DNA of 53,384 nt from an uncultured delta proteobacterium (GTDB taxonomy: Bacteria; Myxococcota_A; Polyangia; Haliangiales; Haliangiaceae), in contig CAADGB010000048.1 in assembly GCA_900696455.1 (NCBI GenBank), forward strand, positions 1 through 53,384, read 5' to 3'. The notes under the pieces were generated by a model that worked only from the letters and a program-made list of their open reading frames with translations, ran no database searches and was not told where the DNA came from. A program made the position numbers and the translations under genes. Positions 7,257 through 16,551 of the stretch are shown one piece after another. How positions within the stretch are numbered: position 1 is the first letter of the stretch; the number at the start of each line of letters is the position of its first letter.

Positions 7257-10200
7257 AGTCGACCAGGGCGGCCTCGGCGTCGTCCCACGACCCGCCGCGC
7301 ACCGTCCGAAATCCGGACGAATGATCCGGCGCCGGCGAGGCCGTCCACTCCAGCAGGTTGCCGGCGAGATCGAGGACCCCGTACGGGCTCGCGTCGCCGG
7401 CCGTCGCGCCCACCGGCAGCGGGCCGTGGACCCGATCGCCGTCGCGCAGGCGCACCGGCAGCGGCAGGTCCGGATCCCCCCACGGCAGGTTGCGGCGCGG
7501 CCACGGGTTGGGGCGGCCGTCGGGCAGGACCAGCCCGCCGCGCATCGCCTTCTCCCACTCCGCGCTGGTCGGCAGGTCCTTGCCCAGGTAGCGGCAGTAG
7601 GCGCGGGCCTCGCGCCAGCTCAGGCTCGCCGCCGGGTAGGCGGGGCCGCCGGCGTCGCGCAGCGGCCCCGAGCCGCCGTAGGTCGGCGCGACGATCCCGG
7701 TGACCTCGCTCATCGCCGCGAACGCCTGGAACGCGGCGTTCGAGACCTCGGTCCGGTCGATCGTGAACGCCGGGAGCTGCACGAGCTCCTCCCGGGCCAG
7801 ATCGGGGAAGCCCTGCTTGTAGCGCGACGGCGGCGTGCCCAGGCCGCCGCGGACGAAGGGCCCGGCCGGGACGAGGATGACCCCCGCGGCCGAGGCCTGG
7901 CAGGTCGGGACCCGCACGCTCAGGCGCTCGCCCGCGCCCCGCCGCGCGTAGCCTGGGAGCGCGCGCACCGGGACCACCGACGGCGGGCAGCCGCGGCCGT
8001 CGCGGTCGCGGCCGTCGACCACCAGGAGCGCCGGGCGCCCCGGCGCCTCGAGCTCCTCGTGCCGCCGCACGCCGTCGTCGCCGCGCGCGCCGGCGATCCC
8101 GCGCACGAACGGCAAGGGAGCGCCCGGCGCATCGGGATCGTCGGCGTCGGGCTGGTGGAGCGCCCACCGTAGCCCGGGCAGCTCGGCCAGCGGGACCGCG
8201 CGCGCCGCCCCGGCGTCCGGATCCCAGTCGAAGGCCGAGAGCTCGAGGGTGAAGCGGCCGAGATCGCGGTCGCGCAGGCGCTGCTCGCGCCGGGCCGCGG
8301 CCGCCGTGGTCCGACGGTCGTTCACCGCCAGCCCGACCACCGCCAGCATGATCGCGACCAGCCCGATCGCGGCCAACCGGCTGCGCCGGGCGATCGCGCG
8401 CGAGCGCGCGACCAGCGCCCGCGGCGACGGCGCCAGCGGCGCCCCGCGGCGGCGGCGGCGCTGCCACTCGGCCTCGAGCTCGTCGACGACGCCGGGGTGC
8501 GCGTCGACCTCGCGCAGCTCGGCGCGCGACAGGTAGCGCGGCGCGTCGGCGCGCGCGTGCCGCAGGTGGTAGCGCACCAGCTCCTGGGCGCGGCGGCGCG
8601 CCAGGTCGCGGCGATCGAGCCAGCTCTGGACCCGCGGCACCAGGCTGTCGTGGACCAGCTCCCACGCCGGCTCGCCCCCGGCGCGACCGACCCGGACCCC
8701 CAGGCCGCTGCTGCGCAGGGCCTCGAGCACGGCCGTCACCCGCGCCGGGTCGTGGCTCACCCGGTCGAGCAGCTCGGCCTCGGTGCGCGCGGCGCGGGTG
8801 TGGACGCCGGTGACCAGGGCCAGGAACAGGTCGCGGGCGATGGTCGCGGCCTCGGCGTCGAGCTCGGTCTCGAGCACGCGCTCGAGGTGCTCGCCGACGA
8901 TCGCGTCGAGCCCGCCGAGGCGGCGGTAGTGCTCGAGGGTCAGGCAGCGCTCGTCGGGAGCCAGCGCCTCGTGGAGGACGGCGCCGGCGAGCTGCAGGTG
9001 CGGCGGGTAGACCGCCGGCGCGCCGTCCCACCCCAGCTCCGGCGCCAGCGCGGCGGCGGCGGCGACCAGATCCTCGAGCAGCGCGTCGAGGAGCTCGGGG
9101 GCGATGGCGAGGCGGCGCTCGGTCAGCGGGCGCTCGAGGGCCTCGCGCGCGCCGGCCGCCGCGAGCGGCCCGAGCCGGACGATGGGGGCGCCCTCGGCGC
9201 GCAGGTCGGCGCGATCGAGGAGCCGGGCCAGGTGGTCCTCGCGCACCGCGAGCACGAGCGCCAGCGCCCCGGTTCGCCCGGCGTCGAACGCCAGCAGCTC
9301 CGCCAGCCACCCCCGGTCACCGCGCGCGCGCGCGCCGCCCGGCTCGTCGACGAGCACGGCCTCGAGCTGATCGAGCACGAGCACCACGCGGCCGCCCCCG
9401 GCCAGGGCCACCCGCGCCGCGGCGACGACGTCCTCGGCCCCGGGCGCGAGCCCGGCGATGATGGCCGCGGCCGGCTCGACGCGGCACGAGACGTACAGCG
9501 CGCGCGTCACCAGGCCGTCGAGCCGCGGCAACAGCCCGGCGCGCAGGAGCGAGGTCTTGCCCACGCCCGACGCCGCGGTGACCACGACGCGGGGGCGGAA
9601 CAGGACGTGCTCGACGAGGGCGCTCAGCTCGGCGTCGCGGCCCAGCAGGTGGCCGCGATCGGCCTCGGTGAAGGGCGCCAGGCGGCGAAACGGCGGCGGC
9701 GCGATCGACGGCGCGTCGGCGAGCGCGCCGGAGGCGGCGGCGTCGCCGGCGAGGAGCGCCGCCAGCTCGGCGGCGCTGCTGGGTCGGGCGGCGGGGTCGA
9801 TCGCCAGCGCCCGGGCCAGCGCGGCGCGCAGCCGTGGGTCGCCGACCTCGTCGAGCGGCGGCACCAGCTCGCTGGCCCGCCGCCGCCGCCAGCCCGTGAG
9901 CAGGGCGACCAGCACCAGCCCGACCGCGAACAGATCGGAGCGGGCGTCGACCCGCCCGTCGCGGAGCTGCTCGGGCGCCATGAACGCGGGCGTCCCGCCG
10001 GCGGAGTCGGCGGCGGCACCGGCGGCGCGCAGCCGGGCCAGGCCGAAGTCGACCAGCACCGCGCGCTCGCCGTCGCGGCCGTCGACGACGATGACGTTGG
10101 CCGGCTTGACGTCGGCGTGGACCAGGCCGGCGTCGTGGGCGGCCCCCAGCCCGGCCAGGAGCTGGCCGACCAGCGCCACCGCGCGGGCGGGCTCGACCGG

Positions 10201-11298
10201 GCCGGCGTCGATCAGCTCCTGCAGCGTGCGCCCGGCCAGGAGCTCCATGGCGAAGAAGAGCCGCCCGTCGTGGGCGACGTCGGCCTGGTGGATGCGCACG
10301 ACGTTGGGGTGATCGATGCGACCGACCGCCTGGATCTCCTGCAGGAAGAGCTGGCCGTCCGCGGACGCCGGATCGACCGGCGCGTGCAGCACCTTGACCG
10401 CGACGTCGCGGCCGACCGCGAGCTGGTGGGCGCGGTAGATCGTCCCGAAGCTGCCGCGCGCCAGCTCGGCCACGACCTCGAAGCGACCGGGCAGCACCAC
10501 GCCCTCGAGGCCGCCGCCGGGCGGCGCCGCCTCGGGCCCCGCGGCGGCGGCGGTGGCCCCCGGCGACCGCCGCGACCAGCCCAGCGCGAAGCGGCGCGTC
10601 AGGGACGGCGGCGCCACCACGGTGGCCGGCGCGCCGGCGTCCGCCGACGCGTGGAGCGCCGCCGCCGGCAGGCGCGCGCGCAGGCACGCCGCCAGGCTCG
10701 CGGTGGTCACCGTGCCGGTGGTCGGATCGAGGGCGTCGCCGGCCAGGGCCTCGGCCAGGGCGGCGATGGCGGTGGCCCGCGCCGCGCGCTCGACGACGAC
10801 CAGGTGGTGGGAGGCCGGCGGCCCCAGCGCCGCGAGGACGTCGGCGGCGGTCCAGGCCTCGCCCGCCGACGCGCGCAGCGACACCACCGCCACCAGCGGC
10901 GACGCCCGCGCGCCGCGCAGCCGCTCGCCCAGCCAGCCGAGGTCCAGGGTCGCGTCCTCGGGGTACGCGCCGACCACGGGCGCGTCGGGCGCCGCCACCA
11001 GGGCCAGCCGCCCGCCGAGCCGCCGCGCCGCTCCGGCCACGGCCAGGAGCGCCGGTCCGTCGCCGTGCGCGGCGAACCCGTCGAGCGCCACCTTGAGGTG
11101 GAGTCGATCGGGCGCCGCCTCCGCCCCGTCGCGGGCGGCGAGCCGGCGCACCGCCCACGCCGGCCCCGCGGCCAGGAGCAGCTCGCCCACCCGCGCCAGC
11201 GCCGCCGCCTCGTCGCCGCCGTGCCCCGCGACGAGCACGGCCGGGTGACGGCCCGGATCCGCGGCCCTCGCCACGGTCGTCACCTGGCTCGCATCCAT
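7168..11298 (-). CDS. pseudo-caspase / Ser-Thr kinase / STAND ATPase / FGE-like fusion protein
   Basis: A 1376-aa protein from ATG 11298. Residues 1-215 resemble the caspase-like domain found in conflict-type fusion proteins: LDLGWLGERL is followed by LVAVVSLRAS and TGTVTTASLAACL, but the expected catalytic Cys position reads S-L. Residues about 270-530 are a kinase: glycine loop RGSFGT, Lys302, HADVKPAN (Arg of HRD replaced by Ala), DFGLARL and APEQ. Residues about 555-950 form a STAND-like ATPase with SGVGKTS and VVLVLDQLEAV. A transmembrane helix lies near 1010. The C-terminal ~230 residues are an FGE-sulfatase/SUMF1-like domain (VPAGPF, LPTSAEWEKAMRGG, GNLLEWT, VRGGSW). It is probably a membrane-anchored signalling protein. 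Confidence 0.9.
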   Translation of the reverse strand: MDASQVTTVARAADPGRHPAVLVAGHGGDEAAALARVGELLLAAGPAWAVRRLAARDGAEAAPDRLHLKVALDGFAAHGDGPALLAVAGAARRLGGRLALVAAPDAPVVGAYPEDATLDLGWLGERLRGARASPLVAVVSLRASAGEAWTAADVLAALGPPASHHLVVVERAARATAIAALAEALAGDALDPTTGTVTTASLAACLRARLPAAALHASADAGAPATVVAPPSLTRRFALGWSRRSPGATAAAAGPEAAPPGGGLEGVVLPGRFEVVAELARGSFGTIYRAHQLAVGRDVAVKVLHAPVDPASADGQLFLQEIQAVGRIDHPNVVRIHQADVAHDGRLFFAMELLAGRTLQELIDAGPVEPARAVALVGQLLAGLGAAHDAGLVHADVKPANVIVVDGRDGERAVLVDFGLARLRAAGAAADSAGGTPAFMAPEQLRDGRVDARSDLFAVGLVLVALLTGWRRRRASELVPPLDEVGDPRLRAALARALAIDPAARPSSAAELAALLAGDAAASGALADAPSIAPPPFRRLAPFTEADRGHLLGRDAELSALVEHVLFRPRVVVTAASGVGKTSLLRAGLLPRLDGLVTRALYVSCRVEPAAAIIAGLAPGAEDVVAAARVALAGGGRVVLVLDQLEAVLVDEPGGARARGDRGWLAELLAFDAGRTGALALVLAVREDHLARLLDRADLRAEGAPIVRLGPLAAAGAREALERPLTERRLAIAPELLDALLEDLVAAAAALAPELGWDGAPAVYPPHLQLAGAVLHEALAPDERCLTLEHYRRLGGLDAIVGEHLERVLETELDAEAATIARDLFLALVTGVHTRAARTEAELLDRVSHDPARVTAVLEALRSSGLGVRVGRAGGEPAWELVHDSLVPRVQSWLDRRDLARRRAQELVRYHLRHARADAPRYLSRAELREVDAHPGVVDELEAEWQRRRRRGAPLAPSPRALVARSRAIARRSRLAAIGLVAIMLAVVGLAVNDRRTTAAAARREQRLRDRDLGRFTLELSAFDWDPDAGAARAVPLAELPGLRWALHQPDADDPDAPGAPLPFVRGIAGARGDDGVRRHEELEAPGRPALLVVDGRDRDGRGCPPSVVPVRALPGYARRGAGERLSVRVPTCQASAAGVILVPAGPFVRGGLGTPPSRYKQGFPDLAREELVQLPAFTIDRTEVSNAAFQAFAAMSEVTGIVAPTYGGSGPLRDAGGPAYPAASLSWREARAYCRYLGKDLPTSAEWEKAMRGGLVLPDGRPNPWPRRNLPWGDPDLPLPVRLRDGDRVHGPLPVGATAGDASPYGVLDLAGNLLEWTASPAPDHSSGFRTVRGGSWDDAEAALVDFMAIENPRPVGARLFSLGARCRGPAELAR

Positions 11299-11370
11299 CG
11301 ACGATCCAGTATCCGCCGATTCGTGCCCCGCCGGTCAACGGCCGGCCACCGTTCGTCGCGCCCGCGATCG

Positions 11371-11420
11371 CGCCGCGCCGCGCCGCGCCGCGCCGCGACG
11401 TGACGTGACGTGACGTGACG
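11371..11420. repeat. two abutting pentanucleotide tandem repeats
   Basis: CGCCG is repeated five times (11371-11395). A transition unit CGACG follows (11396-11400), then TGACG four times (11401-11420). The array lies between the end of dinB and the start of the kinase fusion, both minus strand, so it sits upstream of the kinase. Short pentamer arrays can slip during replication and change promoter spacing. No such effect is shown here. Confidence 0.75.
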
Positions 11421-11447
11421 CCGCGTCAGCTCCGTCCGTCGGCGCCG

Positions 11448-12659
11448 TCAGTCGTCGGGGTCGAGGTGGACCGCGCGCCGCACCACCGCCTCGCCGAAAC
11501 GATCGCGCAGCCGGTCGAGGGCGTCGCCCAGCCGCTCGCCGCGGGCGCGCCCGGCCTCGTCGAGCGCGAGCTGGCGCGGCGCCTGCCGCGGCTCGAGGCC
11601 GGCGGCGAACGCGCCGAGCAGGCGGACCCGCCGGCCCGGGCGATCCTCGATGTCGAGCTGGGCCAGGAGCGCGGTGGCGGCCCGCACCAGCACCGCCGCG
11701 TCGCTGGTCGGATCGGCCAGGGTCTGGCGGCGGGTGAGCTGGCGGAAGCCGCCGCGGTGGCCGGGCGTGGGCGCGTCGTGCTTGACGACGATGCCGACCA
11801 CGGTGGCGCGCAGCTCGGCGCGGCGCAGGCGCTCGGCGACACGGTCGAGCTGGTGCAGGAGCACGACCTCGAGGTCGGCGCGCTCGGCCAGGTCGCGATC
11901 GAACGTCTCCTGGTGGCCGATCGACACCGGCGCCTGCTCGGGCTCGACCGGCCGCCCGTCCTCGCCGCGGGCGAGCGCCGCCAGCACCGGGCCGGTGGTC
12001 GGCCCCAGCTTCGCCACCAGCGCCGCCTCCGGATAGCGCGCGACGTCGCCGATCGTGGCCAGGCCGAGCGCGCGCAGCGCCTCGGCGGTGGCCTCGCCGA
12101 CCCCGAACAGCCGGCTCACGGGCAGCGGATGGAGGAACCCGAGCAGGTCGTCGGGCGTGACCACGCGCAGGCCGTCGGGCTTGTCGATGTCGGAGGCGAT
12201 CTTGGCCGCGAACTTGTGGGGCGCGACGCCCACCGACGCCACCAGCTCGAGCTCGGCCCGCACCCGGGCCTTGATCCGGGCGCCGACCTCCCGCGGCGCC
12301 CCCAGCAGGCGCTCGCTGCCGGTGAGATCGAGGAACGCCTCGTCGAACGACAGGGCCTCGACCTCCGGCGAGAAGTCGTCGAGGATGCGGAAGAACCGGC
12401 GCGAGGCCTCGGCGTAGCGGTCCATGTGGTGGCGCACGACGATCGCGTGCGGGCACAGGCGCAGCGCCCGCGCCATCGGCATCGCCGAGCACACGCCGTG
12501 GGCGCGGGCCTCGTAGCTGGCCGCCGCCACCACGCCCCGCCGCCGCGAGCCGCCGACGATGACCGGCTTGCCGCGCAGGCCGGGATCGTCGCGCTGCTCG
12601 ACCGACGCGAAGAACGCGTCGAGATCGACGTGCAGGATCGTGCGCGGCGCCGCCGTCAC
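11448..12659 (-). CDS. dinB: DNA polymerase IV (Y family)
   Basis: A 403-aa translesion DNA polymerase. The catalytic carboxylates appear in [12 protein letters not shown] near residues 10-20 and in [11 protein letters not shown] near 100. [18 protein letters not shown] and the helix-hairpin-helix [16 protein letters not shown] are characteristic of DinB. The little-finger domain fills residues about 240-350. The start is GTG 12659, just before the conserved RTILHVDLD. Length matches the family (350-420). It is a lone gene, and no LexA-like site was identified. Confidence 0.95.
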   Translation of the reverse strand: MTAAPRTILHVDLDAFFASVEQRDDPGLRGKPVIVGGSRRRGVVAAASYEARAHGVCSAMPMARALRLCPHAIVVRHHMDRYAEASRRFFRILDDFSPEVEALSFDEAFLDLTGSERLLGAPREVGARIKARVRAELELVASVGVAPHKFAAKIASDIDKPDGLRVVTPDDLLGFLHPLPVSRLFGVGEATAEALRALGLATIGDVARYPEAALVAKLGPTTGPVLAALARGEDGRPVEPEQAPVSIGHQETFDRDLAERADLEVVLLHQLDRVAERLRRAELRATVVGIVVKHDAPTPGHRGGFRQLTRRQTLADPTSDAAVLVRAATALLAQLDIEDRPGRRVRLLGAFAAGLEPRQAPRQLALDEAGRARGERLGDALDRLRDRFGEAVVRRAVHLDPDD

Positions 12660-12726
12660 GGCCCGATCATCGCACCGCCGCGGCCGGGCGCCAGCGGCGA
12701 GATCGGCGGCCAGGGCGCGCCCCGGA

Positions 12727-13167
12727 TCAGCCCTTGCGCAGGAGCCCCTGGTGCGCGCCGAGCAGGATGATGGCCGCCGCGGCCGCCAGGACGGCGTAGG
12801 TGAGGACCGGCGACACCGGCGTGACCTCGCCGTTGCGGAACTTGCGCACCTTGACCCGGGCCCAGCCATGGACGCCGACGATGACGACGGCGACGAGCGT
12901 GAGCTTGATGTGCAGCCAGGCGCCGGTCTTGAAGAAGTTGATCGTCCCGCCCAGCGCCGACACGAACCCACACACCATGGTCAGGGTCGCGCCGAGGTCC
13001 ATCAGCACGGCGACCTTGCGCTCGTGTCGAGCGAGCACGTCGCGTGCCGCGCCCTCGACCGCGCCGTGGATGCGCAGGAGCTGGAGGAGCGCCAGGAGGC
13101 CGCCGATCCACAGCACGAAGCCGAGCACGTGACCGACGCGCAGCCAGTTGTAGGTGTCGGGATCCAT
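12727..13167 (-). CDS. HemJ/CopD-like four-helix membrane protein
   Basis: A 146-aa protein with four hydrophobic helices (about 10-30, 55-75, 85-105 and 120-140). The N-terminal helix has [14 protein letters not shown], with His13 where HemJ (protoporphyrinogen IX oxidase) has its heme-ligand His. LHIKLTLV carries the matching Lys. Length fits HemJ (about 140). HemJ oxidises protoporphyrinogen IX in heme synthesis. CopD-superfamily membrane proteins are the main alternative. The start at ATG 13167 gives the short N-terminus expected of HemJ. Confidence 0.65.
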   Translation of the reverse strand: MDPDTYNWLRVGHVLGFVLWIGGLLALLQLLRIHGAVEGAARDVLARHERKVAVLMDLGATLTMVCGFVSALGGTINFFKTGAWLHIKLTLVAVVIVGVHGWARVKVRKFRNGEVTPVSPVLTYAVLAAAAAIILLGAHQGLLRKG

Positions 13168-13224
13168 GCCGCGTTTATACCGGGAGGTCGCGGGATTCCC
13201 TGGCCAGCGCGGCCCCGATTTCCG

Positions 13225-13250
13225 TAGAATCGCGGGGAGCCGTCTCCCCG
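13225..13250 (+). promoter_or_regulatory. possible -10 box and leader hairpin before the 724-aa lipoprotein gene
   Basis: TAGAAT at 13225-13230 is a good -10 hexamer, but no convincing -35 is found at 16-18 bases. Directly after it, CGGGGAG-CCGT-CTCCCCG (13233-13250) forms a 7-bp stem with a 4-base loop. The Shine-Dalgarno GGAGG and ATG 13265 follow. The hairpin would lie near the 5' end of the mRNA. Confidence 0.4.
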
Positions 13251-13264
13251 GCTCGGAGGTCCGC

Positions 13265-15439
13265 ATGCGTCTCGCGTCCTGGCTGCCCCTGCGCCATCCC
13301 CTGGGGCTCGCGCTCCTCGTCGCCACCGGCCTGGCGCTGGCCGCGCTGCCCGCCTGCTCGTGCAACTCGACCACCGGCGGCACGCCGGACTGCACCGGCG
13401 GCGTCGACAACGACGGCGACGGCTACGGCCAGGGCTGCCCCGCCGGCCCCGACTGCGACGACTTCGATCCCGGCCTCAACACCGACTGCTGCAGCGCCGG
13501 CGTCTACCAGGGCTGCCCGTGCAACCCGACGGTCGACAGCCAGATCCCGTGCTTCGACGGGCCGCCCGCGGTCTCGGGCACCCCGCCGTGCCAGCGCGGC
13601 GTGCGCTCGTGCAACCCGGCCTCCAACCTGTGGGACGCCTGCATCGGCCAGGTCCTGCCCCAGCTCGAGGTCTGCAACGGCGTCGACGACAACTGCGACG
13701 GCACCGTCGACGAGGGCGTGCAGAGCACCTGCGGCAACTGCCTGCCCGGCTGCGACCAGAGCGGCGTCGACACCGACCCGTTCCCCTGCCAGCAGCAGAA
13801 CCCGGCCATCACCTGCGACGGCGTCGGCACCGACCCCAACGGCGACCTCGTCCTCGACAGCTCGACGATCGAGAACCACTACCTGTGGATCGCCAACGAC
13901 CACGAGGGCACGGTGACCAAGCTCGACACCCGCACCGGCCGCGAGGTCGCGCGCTACGCCTCGGTCACCCACGCCCGGGTCGTCAACCACACCGGCAACA
14001 ACTTCCCGGCCTGGAACGCGGGCACCGCCGGCGGCGGCTACGCCTCCAACCGGCCGTCGCGCACCGCGGTCGACTTCTACGGTGACGTCTGGGTGACCAA
14101 CCGCGCCCCCGACGCCCAGCCCACGATCACCAAGATCCTCAACGCCCCCGCCGACTGCATGGACCACGACGGCAACGGCATGATCGACACCTCGCGCGAC
14201 GTCAACGGCGACGGCGTCATCAACCCCGCCGACCCCGCCGAGTTCTTCGCCGAGGCCGACGAGTGCATCAAGTTCACGGTCGTGGTCGGCGCCGTCAATA
14301 GCTGGCAGGCGCGCGCCATCGCCATCGACGCCGGCTCCGAGGTCGAGGGTCAGCGCAACCCGGGCAACGTCTGGGTGGGCATGTTCACCGAGCAGGCCTT
14401 CTACCAGATCGACGGCGAGACCGGCGCGCTCCTGCAGCGGGTGCCGGCCACCGGCCGCTTCCAGGACAGCCTCGGCGTCTCGGTCAACCCCTACGGCGCC
14501 GCCATCGACGGCCAGGGCCGGCTGTGGGCGCCGTCCAACTGCTGCGGCGGCGCCTACCTGCTCCGCATCGACACCACCGCCAACCCGGCCACCTTCGGCC
14601 GCACCTCGATGACCTCGGGCGGCGGCTCGTACGGCGTCACCGTCGACCTCATGGACCGGGTGTGGCTGGGCGGCTGGCCGCCGAACGTGGTCTACCGCTA
14701 CACGCCGGCCACCGACACCTGGACCACCGCCACCGTCGCCAGCGCGGGCTGGGGCGTGCGCGGCGTCGGCATCGACACCCGCGGCAACGTGTGGGGCGCG
14801 GTCCACGGCACCGGCGCCGGCTACCCCGGCTCCCGCCTGGCCCGCATCGACGCCGCGACCGCGACCCAGACCGGCCTGTGGGACATGCCGGGCCAGACCA
14901 CGCCCACCGGCGCCGGCGTCGACTTCGACGGCCACGTCTGGGCGATCAACCAGACGACCTCGACCGCGTCGCGCCTCCACATCGACTCCGCCACCGGCGA
15001 GCCCACGCCGCACCCGACCACCGGCAACATCGTCGACACCTTCCCGGTCGGCCTCCACCCCTACACCTACTCCGACTTCACCGGCCTCGGGCTGCGCACG
15101 GTCACCCGGCCCAGCGGCGAGTACCTGGTGCCCATCCAGGGCTGCGCCAACAACGCGCAGGCGACCTGGACCGAGGTGAGCTGGACCTCGACCGAGCCGC
15201 CGGGCACCGACGTCACCGTCTACGTCCGCGCCGGCGACGACCTGGCCACGCTCAACCAGGCGCCGCTCTACGGCCCGTGGCAGGTGTCGCCCGCCGACCT
15301 GACCCAGCCGCCCGGGCCGGTGCCGCCGGCGCGGTACCTGCTCCTCATCATCCGCCTCACCTCGCAGGATCGCGAGTCGACGCCCATCGTCCACAGCTAC
15401 AACGTCGCGTGGAGCTGCCCCGGCGACGTGCCGGGCTGA
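13265..15439 (+). CDS. lipoprotein with MopE-like calcium motifs and a beta-propeller-like region
   Basis: A 724-aa exported protein. The signal peptide ends in a lipobox (LAALPAC, Cys about 23), so it should be lipidated. Residues about 40-160 hold D-rich, Cys-rich motifs (VDNDGDGYGQGC, CNGVDDNCDGTVDEG) as in MopE/MYXO secreted proteins that bind metal. Residues about 185-600 have repeated blade-like motifs (HYLWIANDHEGTVTKLD, GNVWVGMF, RVWLGGWPPNVVYRY), suggesting a Vgb/NHL-like beta-propeller. The C-terminal 120 residues are Ig-like. GGAGG precedes ATG 13265. Its ligand and function are unknown. Confidence 0.82.
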   Translation: MRLASWLPLRHPLGLALLVATGLALAALPACSCNSTTGGTPDCTGGVDNDGDGYGQGCPAGPDCDDFDPGLNTDCCSAGVYQGCPCNPTVDSQIPCFDGPPAVSGTPPCQRGVRSCNPASNLWDACIGQVLPQLEVCNGVDDNCDGTVDEGVQSTCGNCLPGCDQSGVDTDPFPCQQQNPAITCDGVGTDPNGDLVLDSSTIENHYLWIANDHEGTVTKLDTRTGREVARYASVTHARVVNHTGNNFPAWNAGTAGGGYASNRPSRTAVDFYGDVWVTNRAPDAQPTITKILNAPADCMDHDGNGMIDTSRDVNGDGVINPADPAEFFAEADECIKFTVVVGAVNSWQARAIAIDAGSEVEGQRNPGNVWVGMFTEQAFYQIDGETGALLQRVPATGRFQDSLGVSVNPYGAAIDGQGRLWAPSNCCGGAYLLRIDTTANPATFGRTSMTSGGGSYGVTVDLMDRVWLGGWPPNVVYRYTPATDTWTTATVASAGWGVRGVGIDTRGNVWGAVHGTGAGYPGSRLARIDAATATQTGLWDMPGQTTPTGAGVDFDGHVWAINQTTSTASRLHIDSATGEPTPHPTTGNIVDTFPVGLHPYTYSDFTGLGLRTVTRPSGEYLVPIQGCANNAQATWTEVSWTSTEPPGTDVTVYVRAGDDLATLNQAPLYGPWQVSPADLTQPPGPVPPARYLLLIIRLTSQDRESTPIVHSYNVAWSCPGDVPG

Positions 15440-15478
15440 CCCGGGCTGGCGAGACCCCCGGGACGTGCCAGGCTGACC
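15425..15478. repeat. 17-bp direct repeat around a gene end
   Basis: GACGTGCCGGGCTGACC (15425-15441, containing the stop codon of the lipoprotein gene) recurs with one mismatch at 15462-15478. It appears to be a local duplication of the gene end. No function is suggested. Confidence 0.6.
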
Positions 15479-15503
15479 GTCCGCGCAGAGATCCGGCGAG
15501 CTC

Positions 15504-16463
15504 GTGCCCCACCTCAAGCTGTTCTTCCACGACGCCTGCTTCGACGGCACCGCGTCGGCGGCGCTGTTCAGCGCCTTCTACCGCGAGCGCGAGGCGGGCG
15601 CGGTCATCCTCCCGGTGGGCATGCAGCACCAGGTCGGCGACCCGTTCGCCGGCGTGGCGATCGATGGCGACGACAACGCCTGCGTCGACTTCCGCTACGC
15701 CGCCCACCCGCGCATGCGGTGGTGGTTCGATCACCACGCGACCGCGTTCCAGCCGCCGCGCCTGCGCGCCGACTTCGAGGCTCGCGCCGGCGACACCATG
15801 GCCTTCGATCCCGACGCGCCCTCGTGCGCCGGGCTGGTCGCGCGGACGCTGGCCGCTCGCTTCGCCTGGACCGTGCCCGCGGCCTTGCGCTCGCTGACCG
15901 GGTGGGCCGACACCATCGACGCCGCCGCCTACGCCAGCGCCGCCGAGGCGTGCTCGCTGGCGGCGCCGGCGCAGCGCCTCGCCCTGTGGGTGGGTGCGAA
16001 CCGCGATCCGGCGGCGACCGCGCGCTACATCGACGAGCTGTCACGGGTGGGGCTCGACGAGCTGGCCACCGCGGCCTGGCTGCGGCCGGTGCTCGACCCG
16101 GCGCTGGACCGGCGGGCGCGCGACCGCGAGGCGTGGGCGGCCCGCGGCCAGGTCGCCGGTCAGGTGGTGGTCTTCGACCTCGTCGGCACCGACCTGCCGC
16201 CCCCCGGCTTCAGCGCCTACGAGCTGTTCCCCGACTGCACCTACACGGTCACCCTCGGGCGCACGACCACCGCGGTCAAGGTCGGCGTCGGCTGGAACCC
16301 GTGGGGTCCCGGGCCGCGCCGCCACCACCTGGGCGCCCTGTGCGAGCGCCACGGTGGGGGTGGCCACGCCGCGGTGGGCGGCATCACGCTCGGCGCCGAC
16401 GAGGTCGAGGCCGGGCGCGCGGCGGTGGCGGCGATCGTCGACGCCCTCGCCGACGGTCCCTGA
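15504..16463 (+). CDS. DHH-family phosphoesterase
   Basis: A 319-aa cytoplasmic protein with the DHH signature. HDACFDGTASA (residues 9-19) carries the first metal ligands. IDGDDNACVDF gives a further Asp. FDHH (75-78) is the namesake motif. The C-terminal DHHA1-like part ends in HGGGGHAAVGGI. DHH proteins include RecJ nuclease, nanoRNase/pAp phosphatase and cyclic-dinucleotide phosphodiesterases. Its length favours an oligoribonuclease/pAp-phosphatase-like enzyme over RecJ, but the substrate cannot be read from sequence. The start is GTG 15504. Confidence 0.8.
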   Translation: MPHLKLFFHDACFDGTASAALFSAFYREREAGAVILPVGMQHQVGDPFAGVAIDGDDNACVDFRYAAHPRMRWWFDHHATAFQPPRLRADFEARAGDTMAFDPDAPSCAGLVARTLAARFAWTVPAALRSLTGWADTIDAAAYASAAEACSLAAPAQRLALWVGANRDPAATARYIDELSRVGLDELATAAWLRPVLDPALDRRARDREAWAARGQVAGQVVVFDLVGTDLPPPGFSAYELFPDCTYTVTLGRTTTAVKVGVGWNPWGPGPRRHHLGALCERHGGGGHAAVGGITLGADEVEAGRAAVAAIVDALADGP

Positions 16464-16551
16464 GCCCGTCCCCGCGCCCGGCCGCTCGACAAGATCGTGC
16501 GATCGGTCCACGCGCTCTGATAGGATCGTGCGCCTGGAAGGAGTGTCCACC

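Noticed and set aside
8497-11403. A 968-codon plus-strand frame opposite the kinase fusion
   Set aside because: No domain and shadow composition. The minus frame shows kinase, ATPase and FGE motifs.
13175-15550. A 791-codon minus-strand frame opposite the beta-propeller lipoprotein
   Set aside because: Val/Ala/Asp/His-rich antisense artefact. The plus strand has a lipobox, Shine-Dalgarno and calcium motifs.
16493-16532. GATCGTGCG direct repeats (16493, 16524) as operator sites before the 460-aa lipoprotein
   Set aside because: Only two short copies, with GATCG-type words common in this composition; not enough to call a site.
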